A DNA stretch of 64,000 nt from Gymnogyps californianus (taxonomy: Eukaryota > Chordata > Aves > Accipitriformes > Cathartidae). The notes below the pieces were generated by a model. The model was given only the letters and a program-made list of their open reading frames with translations. It searched no databases and was not told the DNA's origin. Where the stretch lies: contig NW_026114279.1 in assembly GCF_018139145.2 (NCBI RefSeq), positions 1 through 64,000 of the forward strand, written 5' to 3'. Positions 63,931 through 64,000 of this stretch are shown piece after piece. A program made the translations under genes and the position numbers. Position 1 is the first letter of the stretch; each line of letters opens with the position of its first letter.

Positions 63931-64000
63931 CTGTGAAAGTGGAGACTGAAAGCACTTGTTTGTAGCAAACAGCATGGGACAGCTCACTGATGGGAAGAGG

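Overview
The window is nuclear DNA from a bird. The evidence is three CR1 LINE copies (two ending in the avian CR1 8-bp tail repeat ATTCTGTG), many copies of related endogenous-retrovirus LTRs of the kind abundant in bird genomes, and a vertebrate multi-exon gene. There are no bacterial genes, operons or CRISPR arrays. Most long reading frames outside the regions below are spurious products of repeats.

Layout. 1-11622: two related, env-less, broken endogenous retroviruses (ERVs), both on the minus strand. ERV1 (1-5389, cut by the left edge) appears to have inserted into the 3' LTR of ERV2 (5390-11622). ERV2 also carries an opposite-strand solo LTR (8365-8970). 12335-19482: solo LTRs of three types (12335-12904; 13992-15091; 17438-18584; 18897-19482). 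19483-30059: mostly featureless intergenic DNA with one solo LTR (26397-27000). 30060-34624: a CR1 copy, a broken Topors-like RING-finger gene, and a second CR1 fragment hit twice by LTRs of different types. 34625-44929: largely featureless DNA with one LTR (40852-41815) and one short unexplained membrane-segment reading frame (38199-38424).

44930-64000: the 3' half of a minus-strand host gene. Seven exons, all with matching splice phases, encode two fibronectin type III domains and a C-terminal SPRY/B30.2 domain, most like CMYA5 (myospryn), with FSD2 as the alternative. A further candidate exon at the right edge encodes a transmembrane helix. Its introns contain three solo LTRs. One of these sits in a CR1 tail and itself carries a tRNA-Ile-derived insertion exactly at the LTR TATA box, with pol III A and B boxes intact.

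The retroviral pieces no longer work together as a virus. ERV1 keeps the reverse-transcriptase core region but has lost most of RNase H. ERV2 keeps long RNase H and integrase frames but has lost the reverse-transcriptase core. Both share an in-frame TGA between RNase H and integrase, and both begin gag with an unusual multi-pass hydrophobic leader. All comparisons were made by eye; no alignment or database search was run.
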